Shown in pieces: positions 1 through 9,312 of a stretch of DNA of 56,427 bases. A program made the position numbers and the translations under genes. The DNA is taken from positions 30,750-87,176 of the forward strand of contig NZ_RJPR01000011.1 in NCBI RefSeq assembly GCF_003943465.1, given 5' to 3'. Within the stretch, counting starts at the first letter, position 1. Each line of letters begins with the position of its first letter. This DNA comes from Streptococcus cristatus. Its GTDB lineage: Bacteria > Bacillota > Bacilli > Lactobacillales > Streptococcaceae. The notes under the pieces are model-generated. The model was given only the letters and a program-made list of their open reading frames with translations. It was not told where the DNA came from and did not search any database.

Positions 1-698
1 TTGTGCATAGTAGCATTCCTTAATTCAATCAGAGAATTAACAACTAACTCAAGTGAATTCGACCTTTTAGGGATAATCGTAAAATCTTGGTTCAATTTTT
101 CACGACTTGATTTGACTAAACATCCTAAAAATCTACTAAATTGTCCTAAAGTAATAACTTCAAAATACGCCCAAAGAGGAATTTGATAGTCACTATCAAA
201 ATAATGTTTTATTACTTCATTTTTGTCTGAGTAATATTCAATTGTATCCAGTATATTTTGCTTTGTTTCATTATACTGTAGGAATTTCTTAGCATATTTC
301 TCAGTGTCACCAGAATAATCTATGTAGCAAGCTAATTGATTATCTAATACATCTTCTATCCCACTACTAGATTCTGCAACTAATGAATCAATCGTTCTAT
401 TTTTTAATGCTGTTTCAACTAGCATTACAATAGGATAAAATAGGCCTTTTAGCTCCATATCAAACTGATAGATTGCTACAATTTCCTTAAATGAAGTAAT
501 TGATAGCTTACCACCTGAATTAGCTTTCTTAACAAATCTATATCGCTTATATCCATGATAATAGCCCATATTTAAGAGTGAGATAGAGTCGACATCATGA
601 ATATCTATTTTATGATTTTTCAAAATATGGTCAACTAAACCCGAAGAGGTCAAACCAGTTTTTGACTCTTTTTTAATTTTTTCAACATTTGTTTCCAT
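1..698 (-). CDS. Abi_2-family abortive infection protein (AbiD/AbiF-like), 3' end cut by window edge
   Basis: An open frame runs from ATG at 698 to the window edge (232 codons, no stop). The protein has the hallmarks of Abi_2 (PF07751): an early YHGYKRYRFV segment near residue 45, an FEVITLGQFSRFL segment near residue 185, and RNATMH at the visible end, which resembles the RNxxxH motif of HEPN-type RNases. Such proteins usually defend against phages by abortive infection, often as an RNase activated by infection. It has its own promoter and lies behind a terminator, so it is separate from the conjugation operon. A GTG at 716 is an alternative start. The remaining C-terminus lies outside the window. 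Confidence 0.8.
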   Translation of the reverse strand, partial: METNVEKIKKESKTGLTSSGLVDHILKNHKIDIHDVDSISLLNMGYYHGYKRYRFVKKANSGGKLSITSFKEIVAIYQFDMELKGLFYPIVMLVETALKNRTIDSLVAESSSGIEDVLDNQLACYIDYSGDTEKYAKKFLQYNETKQNILDTIEYYSDKNEVIKHYFDSDYQIPLWAYFEVITLGQFSRFLGCLVKSSREKLNQDFTIIPKRSNSLELVVNSLIELRNATMH

Positions 699-727
699 TT
701 GATAATCTTCAGTCACCTTTCACAATT

Positions 728-753
728 ATTATACCATATCGCTAAGCGTATAT
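728..753 (-). promoter_or_regulatory. Extended -10 promoter and palindrome upstream of the Abi_2 gene
   Basis: On the minus strand an extended -10 (TGGTATAAT, hexamer at 728-733) lies about 30 nt before the Abi_2 ATG. A near-perfect palindrome with core CGCTTAGCG (736-753) sits immediately upstream, between the -10 and -35 positions, where a repressor would block RNA polymerase. The operator role is inferred. Confidence 0.5.
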
Positions 754-785
754 TTAAAATTGAAAGATAGAATTTTTATCACAAT

Positions 786-834
786 ATTTATAAAACAGAA
801 TAAGCTAACAAAAATATACTTGTTAACTTATTCT
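786..834 (-). terminator. Terminator after the conjugation operon
   Basis: Inverted repeat at 797-834 (AGAATAAG plus TAACAA arms with one internal mismatch), followed on the minus strand by GTTTTAT. It lies 3 bp after the hydrolase stop codon, so it closes the transfer operon. Confidence 0.7.
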
Positions 835-836
835 TT

Positions 837-3641
837 CTATTTTGTCGTATAAGCAAAGCTAATCGTGCTATCCACTCCTGATAATTTACGGAAGGTATAG
901 TTGGGATTGCCATTGTAGTTGGTCTCTGAGACAAGGAAAGAGCCATCTGGGTAAACCTTCTCGACAAACGACACGTGACCATAATCGGCAGGTGTTCCAT
1001 GAGCACCTCCCGCAAAGGAAACAATCGCTCCTGCTTTTGGTACCTTGCCTGTTTCACCACCAAGGCGTGCTGCTGTGGCTACCCAGTCTTGACCATTACC
1101 CATGGTACTGATGATTGGGATTTTCTCACCATTTCTGCCTTTAAGTTTCAAGCCCAGTTGGTTGATACGTGCTGCCACTCCCCACGTACATTGCCCATAA
1201 GCATACCCCATTCCGTCACCACCACCTGGGATAGAATTGTCATAAAGGTCTCCTCGAACAGTTGCCAAAGCTTTTGGATCACTTTGGGCGGTTCCACCAC
1301 TGGGGTGGCTAAAGCCTTTCTCAATCTGATAATACCACTCGGTGGCTCTTGTTTGACGTTCTAAGAGTTTATCCCCACTATTGCCCTCCCAGTAAATGAG
1401 AAAGAGTTGAGCGAGGTTGGCTGGGCTTCCTGAATTTTTGAAAAAGTCTTTTAACCAGTTGGTATAGTAAGGATTATCCCCATGGAGCATAAAATCCAGT
1501 TGTAAGCCTAAGTCATACCACTTCTGATTCTTTTGTTTGGCATATACTAATAATAAGGTGTGTCTGCGTGACCCATCTGCTGTATCTGTCCACTGCCCTA
1601 AGCCTAAGCCACGTCTTAGGATATTGGGGTATCGTCCATTATAGATAGCTGGTCCATTAAGGGATAGCCACCCCTCGTCATCCCAAGAGCTAGCACTCGC
1701 TCCAACAGGAGGAGTCAAATAGTCGCCTTCTGCTCGTTTCGGGTTGATGGACGATTCTACCGACCAGTTCCCTAAAATAGCCGCAATAGCTTGATTGGTC
1801 GCTCCTTGACTCTTCAAATACTCATAGATGACTTTAGCCCTCGCAAACTCGTCTCCACCAAATTGACCGATAGTAGGGAGAATTGTCGTTTGCAGTTGAA
1901 TGACCTTTGGGAAGTAAAAGGCTGGATTGACGTAAACCAGTTTCTCTGAATCATCGTCAACCTTTTGATAGGTCACTTTAAGACCAGCACCATCCTTAGT
2001 TTGGCCAATAACATCTCCTACTTGAACTTTCTGACCATCTGTCACTCGACCGGTATGGACATTAAATAAGGTCAGTTGAGATTTGTTTAGACCTTTACCT
2101 GATGTCAGAATAATGTTCTCTCCATCTAGGGAAACCTTGCCATCCATGGGAGCTACAATCACTTGATTTACTTTAGCTTCTAAAATGATATGGTGATGAA
2201 GCGTGGGCTTGTCATCAATCACCTCATAGCCATAGCGAACCGTCATGGTAAGCGTATCATTTTCAGTCTGGCCTTGAAATGGGTTATCTAATTCTTGGAG
2301 GGCAAGATAGGTGCCTTCTTCACTTAATTCTTTTAAATCTTCCCTATCGTCATCAGAGAGTTTATAGGTAGGTTCTTTGGTCAACTCAAGCATGGCTTTC
2401 AAAGACTCCCCACCGTTTAAGTCCTGCCAAAGCTGACTGAGATAGGCTTCATAGGTCTTATTCCCCTCTTCCATGACTTCTTCCAAAGCATAATCCTGAT
2501 ACTTAAGGTTCATAAAGGCCATGACCTCATCAATCTTCGTGTAGTAGGTAATGCCAGTGGCGTTGGTCCGAGTATTTTCCGCATCTTCCCACGTCATGTG
2601 TGTATAAGCTTTTGTCAGCTCACTCTCGTCCTGTTGAATAAGAGTAGTTCCTGAGATTCCTATGACAAAACTCATCATCAGAAGAAAGACAAACAAGAGA
2701 CCAGACACTACCCAAGTCATAGGATTAAGAACAATCGTTGAAAAGAAATTCAAGCTACTCTTAATCGCTTGAATAAGCCCCTTTAGTCCCGACACACTGT
2801 GTTTTCTAGCTCGTTTAATAAAAGTGTGGTAACGTCTTCTTGGTTTTAGGGGTTTCTGACGAGTGAAGCCTTTCCCCTTTTTGAAGTTTTGATACCGTTC
2901 CTTCCCATGGGAGATTTTAGCCTTTGTGAAACGCACACCAGTCTGTCCACTATTCACCAGCAGTTTTCCTGACTGATAAGTAAATCTTCCGTAACGTCTG
3001 CTTTTTATGCTCAAATCCTTGACAGTTCGGATACCCTCTAAGTCATCATCTTGAGCAACTAAATCCAGTGATTCCGAAGCAACATAGTGTAACCCTCGTT
3101 TGACCTTGGTTGAGGGTTTCTTGGCCTGATAGGCTCTTTTCAGTTGCTTCACGTCACGTTTAGCTGATCTAACCTCTTTTTCTGCCTGAAGGTCTTCAAG
3201 AGATTTCTCTTTCTGAAATTGGAAACGTGATGTTTTTGGTTCTCCTGGCTCTTTCTGATAGGTAAACTTAGAAGTGGCTTTCTCCTCTTTTTCTGCCACC
3301 TTGACTTCAGCCAAGTGTTTTCTCGCGACTGCTAGACGCTGTCTGGCTTGAGGAAGTCGATGCTTCTTGATTTCCTTACGTTTTAGCCATCTGGGAGACA
3401 CATAGGAAATGTCTTCCTTAAAGGTATCTGTCGCTAGGTCTTTCTCCTCTTGGTAGGTCTGTTTTAAGGCCTGTCGTTGCTCTCTAGTTTCAGCTTTTTC
3501 AGCTCGGCGCATGATAAAGCGTCGTTTAGGAAGGAAGCGTTTCAACCCCTTCTTCTCCCTACGGTAATGGATACGGCTAACTTTTAAACTACTCTGAAAG
3601 GTTTTACGGGCTTCCTTGACATTCTGTTGTTCTCGTGTCAT
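837..3641 (-). CDS. Conjugal transfer cell-wall hydrolase (lysozyme-like + CHAP domains)
   Basis: 934 aa. The first ~300 residues are highly basic and helical, probably cytoplasmic. One membrane segment follows at about 308-330. Outside the membrane come a LytM/M23-like fold near 495-580 (one His kept in NVHTGR, the second zinc motif lost, so probably inactive), a phage-tail-lysozyme-like domain around 595-760 (candidate catalytic Glu in WSVESS, ~629), and a C-terminal CHAP amidase/endopeptidase (Cys in QCTWG ~817, His in GHVSF ~889). Such VirB1/PrgK-type proteins open peptidoglycan locally for the mating channel. Its ATG overlaps the VirB4 stop by 4 nt (ATGA), implying translational coupling. 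Confidence 0.88.
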   Translation of the reverse strand: MTREQQNVKEARKTFQSSLKVSRIHYRREKKGLKRFLPKRRFIMRRAEKAETREQRQALKQTYQEEKDLATDTFKEDISYVSPRWLKRKEIKKHRLPQARQRLAVARKHLAEVKVAEKEEKATSKFTYQKEPGEPKTSRFQFQKEKSLEDLQAEKEVRSAKRDVKQLKRAYQAKKPSTKVKRGLHYVASESLDLVAQDDDLEGIRTVKDLSIKSRRYGRFTYQSGKLLVNSGQTGVRFTKAKISHGKERYQNFKKGKGFTRQKPLKPRRRYHTFIKRARKHSVSGLKGLIQAIKSSLNFFSTIVLNPMTWVVSGLLFVFLLMMSFVIGISGTTLIQQDESELTKAYTHMTWEDAENTRTNATGITYYTKIDEVMAFMNLKYQDYALEEVMEEGNKTYEAYLSQLWQDLNGGESLKAMLELTKEPTYKLSDDDREDLKELSEEGTYLALQELDNPFQGQTENDTLTMTVRYGYEVIDDKPTLHHHIILEAKVNQVIVAPMDGKVSLDGENIILTSGKGLNKSQLTLFNVHTGRVTDGQKVQVGDVIGQTKDGAGLKVTYQKVDDDSEKLVYVNPAFYFPKVIQLQTTILPTIGQFGGDEFARAKVIYEYLKSQGATNQAIAAILGNWSVESSINPKRAEGDYLTPPVGASASSWDDEGWLSLNGPAIYNGRYPNILRRGLGLGQWTDTADGSRRHTLLLVYAKQKNQKWYDLGLQLDFMLHGDNPYYTNWLKDFFKNSGSPANLAQLFLIYWEGNSGDKLLERQTRATEWYYQIEKGFSHPSGGTAQSDPKALATVRGDLYDNSIPGGGDGMGYAYGQCTWGVAARINQLGLKLKGRNGEKIPIISTMGNGQDWVATAARLGGETGKVPKAGAIVSFAGGAHGTPADYGHVSFVEKVYPDGSFLVSETNYNGNPNYTFRKLSGVDSTISFAYTTK

Positions 3642-5989
3642 TGTTCAACCCTCATTTTTTCTGGATCTGTACTCATGATGTCAAAGAGTTTGGTGTGATG
3701 TGGGATTTTGTTCCTAAACGGAACAACGGTTGATCCTGCCTTAATCAGCCCAGCACCCTTTTCAGGATTGACCAAGTATTTCTCAAGCTCTTTAGATAAG
3801 CCCAAAAGATGAACCAATTCTTCTCGGTCACTTTTAGCTTGTTTTAGAAGAATCATGAACTCGCTATTAGCGATAATGCGTCTACCATTGGCATCAAGAA
3901 GTAAGGTTTCCACGTTCTGAGTAATCCCTGTTGGGGTTGCCCCATACTTACGGACACGGCTCCAGAGCTTAAAGAAGAAGTCAGAAGCGTACTTATCCAA
4001 CAACAGAAGCTGCATTTCATCAAAGTAAATCCAAGTTTTCTTGCCACGTTTTTGGTTTTTAACTACACGATTCCAAATCTGGTCAAAGATGACCATAAGG
4101 GCAATTTGCTTTAATTCATCTCCCAATTTTTTGACATTGTAAATGAGAAAATGGCTATCGGCTTTGATGTTGGTGCGGTGTGAAAAGATGTCTAGTGACC
4201 CTTCCACATAGAGTTCCATATCAAGAGCCAAATCCTTGGCTTCCTGTTCAGGTTGTTTAGAAAGGACAAAGACCCATTCCACCAAGGACGGTGTGTCAAA
4301 ATGCTTATAGGTGAGCCGTGTTACACGGTCAATCAGCGATTTCTCTCGACCATCCATTTTTCGGTCCAAGAGCTTCCCAATCCAAGAGAGAAGAAATTCA
4401 GATTTGACCTTAATAGGGTCTTCATCCATGTTGTCATCGGATAAATCTAAGACATTTAAGAAGGTGGTAGAGTCAGGCGCAATGTCAATGCTTTCCCCAC
4501 CAAAGGCTTGGCCAATAATGCTGTATTCATTTTCAGGATCGACAATGATGATTTCAGTATCACTCTCTGCTTCTTTTAACTTGGTTGAGATGATTTCATG
4601 CTTCGTCGCCATCCCCTTACCAGCACCTGATGTCCCTAAAATAAGACCTGATGGGGTATTGAGTTTTCCTCGATCAATCGTGATAATATTACTTGAAATT
4701 TGGTTAATGCCATAAAACTTCCCACCCTTATCTTGCAGGTCAACAGAGGTCCATGGGGAATTCACGGCAATGTTTGAGGTCAAGAGAGACCGAGATACCC
4801 CCTCAAGATAGTTCTTTCCAAGTGGCAACAAGCTATTAAAGGCCGCTTCTTGCATGTAGGAAAGATTGTCAATAACGAGGTCATTAGAACCTGCCACCTG
4901 TTTGATGATGTCAAGCGAGTGCTTCAACTGGTCTTTGTTATCCGCAAAGACCCCAATTAAAAAGAGGGTATCAAAGAGCTTGTCCCCTGTTTGGGTCATG
5001 GTTTTAATCAGCTCATCGGCTTCATCAATGTTGCTTTCTATAACCTGACTAACCTTTTCAAGATAAACACCAGATCGTGCCATCTTTTGTTGCTCCCCAA
5101 TTTTTTGCGATTCCATTAAGGTCTTCTTGGTACGGAGCTTGCTCATGGCTTCTGACTTGGCTGAGCCTTTAGCATGGAGGCTAATCATCACTTCCAAATC
5201 CGACTGCATGAGTTCACGAAGGAATTTATCTCCCAACTCCATCCCATAATCACGAACATAAACAATCTGTAATAAGTGATCATCGATTTTGATATGATTT
5301 TTGTGTTTGAAGGATAGACTGGTTGGGGCTATGAAGTGCTTGGTCGTTTGTCCTGAACGCACCAGGTCTTGATAGCTAAAGGGCAGATGATTTTCCCCTC
5401 GCAACATATCTGCCAAATGGTTCACACGGTGCTCACCACTTAACAAGCTAAATCCTGCGTCTATTTCTGAAAACCCACTCTTGAAGTATTCGCCAATTTG
5501 AGAAAGAGAGCGATAAGCCAGTTTAGGATTTTGCTCTGACTTCCCAAAAGAAATTAGCTTAATGGCTGAAAAGTTATTTTCACCGGCTTCTAAGTTATTC
5601 TCCATGATACAGTTCAGATCCTCTCGGTAGGTATCGTATCCATCTTCATGTAAGGGATATAAGACACTTTTTCTAAATTTATCCAAGTTGACCCTTTGGT
5701 TAAAAATGGTGAGTTGGAAATTGGTCTTATCATCCAAACTGTTAATCAAGTCCGAATAAGTTTCCATAATAGCACCCTTATCTTCAAGTCCCACTGTTTG
5801 GTAATTGACATCTCCTAAAAGATAAGATTGGGAAAAATAATCAGGAGTGACTTGCATGAGACCATTGGGAAAAAGCCCTTGGTAGCGAAGGGTATTGGCG
5901 GTTGTTGGCAAGACCTCTGCTTTTGGTTTACTTGACTTCTTATCCTTAGAAGAGGTCTTTGGTTTCATTGAGCGGTTTGTTTTTCTCAC
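3638..5989 (-). CDS. virB4: VirB4-type conjugation ATPase
   Basis: 783 aa. It contains a P-loop (GTSGAGKG, ~452-459) and a Walker B strand ending in YFDEMQL (~656), as in VirB4/TraE/TrsE ATPases that energise type IV secretion. Large N-terminal and C-terminal parts fit the family length of about 800 residues. The start overlaps the end of the PrgI-like gene by 44 nt, and the stop overlaps the hydrolase start. The protein probably sits at the inner face of the membrane with the VirB3/PrgI- and VirB6-like proteins. The assignment is secure at family level. Confidence 0.93.
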   Translation of the reverse strand: MRKTNRSMKPKTSSKDKKSSKPKAEVLPTTANTLRYQGLFPNGLMQVTPDYFSQSYLLGDVNYQTVGLEDKGAIMETYSDLINSLDDKTNFQLTIFNQRVNLDKFRKSVLYPLHEDGYDTYREDLNCIMENNLEAGENNFSAIKLISFGKSEQNPKLAYRSLSQIGEYFKSGFSEIDAGFSLLSGEHRVNHLADMLRGENHLPFSYQDLVRSGQTTKHFIAPTSLSFKHKNHIKIDDHLLQIVYVRDYGMELGDKFLRELMQSDLEVMISLHAKGSAKSEAMSKLRTKKTLMESQKIGEQQKMARSGVYLEKVSQVIESNIDEADELIKTMTQTGDKLFDTLFLIGVFADNKDQLKHSLDIIKQVAGSNDLVIDNLSYMQEAAFNSLLPLGKNYLEGVSRSLLTSNIAVNSPWTSVDLQDKGGKFYGINQISSNIITIDRGKLNTPSGLILGTSGAGKGMATKHEIISTKLKEAESDTEIIIVDPENEYSIIGQAFGGESIDIAPDSTTFLNVLDLSDDNMDEDPIKVKSEFLLSWIGKLLDRKMDGREKSLIDRVTRLTYKHFDTPSLVEWVFVLSKQPEQEAKDLALDMELYVEGSLDIFSHRTNIKADSHFLIYNVKKLGDELKQIALMVIFDQIWNRVVKNQKRGKKTWIYFDEMQLLLLDKYASDFFFKLWSRVRKYGATPTGITQNVETLLLDANGRRIIANSEFMILLKQAKSDREELVHLLGLSKELEKYLVNPEKGAGLIKAGSTVVPFRNKIPHHTKLFDIMSTDPEKMRVEQ

Positions 5990-6299
5990 GGTACATTCCT
6001 TTCTGTCCTGTTAGTGTACGGTCTGGGATGGTCATTTCATAATGCCATCGGTAGTTAAGATACGTTTCAAAGGGGAGGTCATTGGGACGATAGACCCCAA
6101 ATAACATGAGGGGAATGGTAAAGGTAAAGATAAGCCCATAGACAAACCAATCCCCAAATTGCCAGTAAAAGAGGTTTAATCCTAGGATAAGTATGGTCAT
6201 AGCAATAGCTGGCAAAACAAAGATGACTTGTCGGGTGGTAAAGCCCAACCAAGCCCTGTGTTGGACTTTTGTGATGTCCTTAAAAACACGTGTATTCAT
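5946..6299 (-). CDS. PrgI-family (VirB3-like) conjugation membrane protein
   Basis: 117 aa. The N-terminus (KDITKVQHRAWLGFTTRQ) and two adjacent membrane helices (about 28-47 and 51-70), followed by a YRPNDLPFE segment, match the PrgI family of Gram-positive conjugation systems. PrgI-like proteins are VirB3 counterparts that dock the VirB4 ATPase. The 3' end overlaps the virB4 start by 44 nt. The start is ATG with a GGAG site about 6 nt upstream. A strong terminator-like hairpin lies just upstream, between this gene and the VirB6-like gene. Confidence 0.82.
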   Translation of the reverse strand: MNTRVFKDITKVQHRAWLGFTTRQVIFVLPAIAMTILILGLNLFYWQFGDWFVYGLIFTFTIPLMLFGVYRPNDLPFETYLNYRWHYEMTIPDRTLTGQKGMYREKNKPLNETKDLF

Positions 6300-6324
6300 A
6301 AGACTCCAATCTAATATGAGTATG

Positions 6325-6356
6325 AAAAAAGATTGGGAGGAACGTCCTTCCCAATC
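6325..6356 (-). terminator. Intra-operon terminator/attenuator between virB6-like and prgI-like genes
   Basis: On the minus strand, GATTGGGA pairs with TCCCAATC around an inner GGA/TCC pair, followed directly by six T. This is a textbook intrinsic terminator 5 bp after the VirB6-like stop, in the middle of the transfer operon. It should lower expression of prgI-virB4-hydrolase unless it is antiterminated. Confidence 0.75.
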
Positions 6357-6360
6357 CTCC

Positions 6361-7215
6361 TTACATGCCTAGAATGCTTCTTGCAGTCCGTTGACTGCCC
6401 ACCAAGGCAATGATTAACAAAATAGCCTGAACTAAGCCACCAAAGGCGGTCGCTACAGTCTCCATCACCCCTGCTCCATTTGAGAGAGCTAGCTTCCCTG
6501 CTGATTCAAAGAGGGGAACAAGAGAGATGATTAAGAAAATCAAGACCCCTTGGAGGGCATAGACCATGATATTTTTCAGGTAGCCAATCCCAACACTTCG
6601 CCAGTCATCGCTGAGGAAGGTCGGAATCGTTAGGGGCGCAAAAGGAATCATGAGGTAGAGTTGGATAAACCGAATGGTAATGAGGAGATTCACTACCATG
6701 ACACTCATCAATCGCACCAGCCATATCAAAATGGCAAAGAAGCCGACAATGAGTTTTCCAATAATTCCTGAGCCTTTTAGTCCTGAAATTGTCTCATAAG
6801 CCGTTCCCCCTTTGGAAACGACTCCTGCTACCCCTTCAATGATATGAGAAGCAACAGCTAAGATGGCTTCCACAATCACGGTGGTGTTGGTAATCACCAC
6901 AGCCACCATAATATAAGAGACGATCATAGGGGCAATGGCTTCAAAAGTCATGGCTCCACCTGAGTTGGCGATTTTCTTAGACATCTTAGAAAACTCAAGA
7001 ATGAGAACGACTGCTAAAATAGCCACTCCCAAGGGCTCCATGATACCCTTTGTGATGGCTGACATATAAGACCACACCGTAGGGTTATAATCCGCAAGGG
7101 ATTTAACCAAGTTAGCGGTCGATTCCAAGTCCACGTTAAAGCCTTCAAAAAGACTATCGCTTGAAATTTTCTCCGAGGCTAGAAAGACAAGAGCTGAAGG
7201 TAATGTGTTGATCAT
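6361..7215 (-). CDS. VirB6/TrbL-like conjugation membrane protein
   Basis: 284 aa from ATG at 7215, chosen because AGGAGGG (7227-7233) lies 11 nt upstream; a longer frame (to 7269) would read through that site and the previous stop. The protein has several long hydrophobic helices, a Gly/Ala-rich central part and an SQRTARSILGM tail, as in VirB6/TrbL/PrgH-like channel proteins. It probably forms part of the inner-membrane DNA channel. It follows the pilin-like gene closely, and a terminator hairpin separates it from prgI. Confidence 0.82.
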   Translation of the reverse strand: MINTLPSALVFLASEKISSDSLFEGFNVDLESTANLVKSLADYNPTVWSYMSAITKGIMEPLGVAILAVVLILEFSKMSKKIANSGGAMTFEAIAPMIVSYIMVAVVITNTTVIVEAILAVASHIIEGVAGVVSKGGTAYETISGLKGSGIIGKLIVGFFAILIWLVRLMSVMVVNLLITIRFIQLYLMIPFAPLTIPTFLSDDWRSVGIGYLKNIMVYALQGVLIFLIISLVPLFESAGKLALSNGAGVMETVATAFGGLVQAILLIIALVGSQRTARSILGM

Positions 7216-7231
7216 GTCATACCTAGCCCTC

Positions 7232-7474
7232 CTAAATGGTAATCTGGGTGATGAAGGCACCCGCGGCACCTACCATGACACCACCCACAATTTCTAAGAT
7301 GGCATTGCGGACACCTGGTCCACCATCTTTGATATTGGTCGACAAGTTAATAATGCCCATCACAACAAGAAATGCTCCTGTCGCGATCATTCCTTTTTGT
7401 AAAAGTGCCATGGCTTGGGCAAACATGGAACTAGCGTCCACGCCATAAACAAAGCCTGTTAGTTTTTGATTCAT
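7232..7474 (-). CDS. Small Maff2/VirB2-like conjugation membrane protein
   Basis: 80 aa from ATG at 7474, supported by GAGGA 5 nt upstream; an ATG at 7486 has no site. Two hydrophobic helices (about 20-41 and 60-78) flank a short polar loop with GGPG. Size, topology and position between VirD4 and VirB6 match the Maff2/PrgF-like small proteins, which resemble VirB2 pilins without a signal peptide. The stop overlaps the Shine-Dalgarno site of the next gene. The precise role is inferred from position. Confidence 0.72.
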   Translation of the reverse strand: MNQKLTGFVYGVDASSMFAQAMALLQKGMIATGAFLVVMGIINLSTNIKDGGPGVRNAILEIVGGVMVGAAGAFITQITI

Positions 7475-7491
7475 ATGATTCCTCATTTCTA

Positions 7492-9312
7492 TTAGTATAG
7501 TGTGCTTTCTGTGTTTAAATCCCTAACCTTATGTTCTGATGGTTCAAACGGAGGCTCTTGTGTTTCTAGTGGGTCAATCTGATAATTCCACCAACGCTCA
7601 TCTGTTTCCTTGTCCGCAAGGTATTTCCAGTTCTCATGTTTCAATGGGAAATACTTCTTCTCCTTAAAGACTGGAACACCTGCAATTCTCACCAAGCACT
7701 CATCTCGTTTCATGTTTCCCACTTCGTCAGGGGTCATGAGATCCCTTGCGATTTTTTGATGGGAGGTTGAGCCAGACCCTGTCTGGCCATACGACCGACT
7801 CGTGTTTCTCACATCAATGGTTTGTTTGCCTAGGAGACCACTCATGAACTTGAAGGTCTCTTCATCGTTGCCACCAAGATAAAGCAAACTGTCACAGTTC
7901 CCAAGAATAGTTTTCCATGCGTCCTTCTCCTTATAGAGCCCTTGAAGTTGGGCGATATTTTGAAGAATAGGAACGAGGCTCATGTTCCGTGAACGAACTG
8001 TTGAGGTTTGTTCCGCAAAGTCTGGGATTTCACCGACATTCGCAAACTCATCTAGGTAACTTCTGACATGGATAGGCAGTTGTCCCTTAAAGTCCACGTC
8101 AGCTTGTCTGGTTAAGGTTGAAAAGACCGTAGAGAAAAAGAGGGCTGAGAGAAACCTAAAGGTAGTGTCATTATCTGGAATAACGAGATATACCATGGTT
8201 TTCTGCGTCCCCCATGTTTTCAAGTCCAAAGTGTCACGTTTGGTTAAATCAATGACAGATTGGATATTAAAGAGGGTGAATTTAGCAGTCGTCACAGCAA
8301 TGACCGAATCTAAAGTCTTGTCCTTGTAGTTCTGAAAATCTGCCCAGTTACGCATGGTAAAATTTTCTGTCCCATATGTCTTAGCATAGTTCTCAAACAT
8401 AACCTCTAAGACACTCTTATCTTGATCATCCCCTTTGGATAAAAGCTTGATCAGTTTTCCAATTTCTGAAAAAGCTGGGTAACGGCCACGCTTGCGGCGT
8501 CTGTCTGTTTCTTCCTTGGTGCTACCTGGAGGATTATAAAAGTCCACCAAGTAAGAGGAAATCGCTCTGACTAAGGTCATAGAAGCTTCATCCCAAAAAG
8601 GGTCACTGCGGCTACCGTTGCCCCTAGTGTTATTGAAAAAGACCGTAAGCATACGGTTCAAATCATTCTCCGTTTCCACATAGCGAAAGGGGTTAAAGCC
8701 ATCAGAGTTAGTCATGTTTACAAGGTCTAAGACCTTAACCTGATAGCCATTCTCTAAAAAGAGCTTCCCTGTCTTTTCTGCTAAATGGTCTTTAGGGTCA
8801 ACAACAATATTGGAACAGTTGAGCTGAATCAGGTTGGGTTTTACAAAACGAAAAGTCTTTCCTGCCCCTGACCCACCAATAACCACAAGGTTCTTGTTTC
8901 GGTCAAATTGTGGGGCTTTCTTTTCTAACAGGGTTAGCCTAACGTTTCGTGACAAGATGGTATCGTTAAAAGGATTCTTACTGATAAAGGCTTTACGCTC
9001 ATGGCTATTGCCAAAGCGAGCAGAGCCATACTCAGTTCCCTCCCGGTAAACCTTTTGACCAGTTGAAACGTAAAGATAAACAAACCCCATAGTCACAAAC
9101 CCAAAACAAAAGCCCAAAACCGATCTTCCAGTGAAGTTACCATTCCACAGGGGATTTAAGACCTGATTCTGCCCTTCTCCTAAGAGATAGGTAAAGCGTT
9201 CTAAGGGCGGTTGATTGGGGAGACTGTCATAAAGCAAGACTAGACGATGACAGAAATAGCCTAAAGCAAGCCCTAGGACGCCAAAGCTAATGGCTTTTTT
9301 CCCAGAGTACAT
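7492..9312 (-). CDS. virD4: VirD4-type coupling protein (TraG/TraD family ATPase)
   Basis: 606 aa. Two N-terminal membrane segments (about 8-28 and 60-82) are followed by a soluble ATPase with Walker A GGSGAGKT (~146-153) and Walker B YLDEFANVG (~418). These are the hallmarks of type IV coupling proteins, which bring the relaxase-DNA complex to the channel. The start overlaps the upstream PcfB-like stop by one base (TAATG). PcfB/DUF3801 proteins are known partners of coupling proteins, which fits the tight linkage. Confidence 0.94.
   Translation of the reverse strand: MYSGKKAISFGVLGLALGYFCHRLVLLYDSLPNQPPLERFTYLLGEGQNQVLNPLWNGNFTGRSVLGFCFGFVTMGFVYLYVSTGQKVYREGTEYGSARFGNSHERKAFISKNPFNDTILSRNVRLTLLEKKAPQFDRNKNLVVIGGSGAGKTFRFVKPNLIQLNCSNIVVDPKDHLAEKTGKLFLENGYQVKVLDLVNMTNSDGFNPFRYVETENDLNRMLTVFFNNTRGNGSRSDPFWDEASMTLVRAISSYLVDFYNPPGSTKEETDRRRKRGRYPAFSEIGKLIKLLSKGDDQDKSVLEVMFENYAKTYGTENFTMRNWADFQNYKDKTLDSVIAVTTAKFTLFNIQSVIDLTKRDTLDLKTWGTQKTMVYLVIPDNDTTFRFLSALFFSTVFSTLTRQADVDFKGQLPIHVRSYLDEFANVGEIPDFAEQTSTVRSRNMSLVPILQNIAQLQGLYKEKDAWKTILGNCDSLLYLGGNDEETFKFMSGLLGKQTIDVRNTSRSYGQTGSGSTSHQKIARDLMTPDEVGNMKRDECLVRIAGVPVFKEKKYFPLKHENWKYLADKETDERWWNYQIDPLETQEPPFEPSEHKVRDLNTESTLY

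Noticed and set aside
1..186. 61-codon plus-strand frame at the left edge
   Set aside because: It is antisense to the Abi_2 gene, whose frame is supported by family motifs, promoter and ribosome site.
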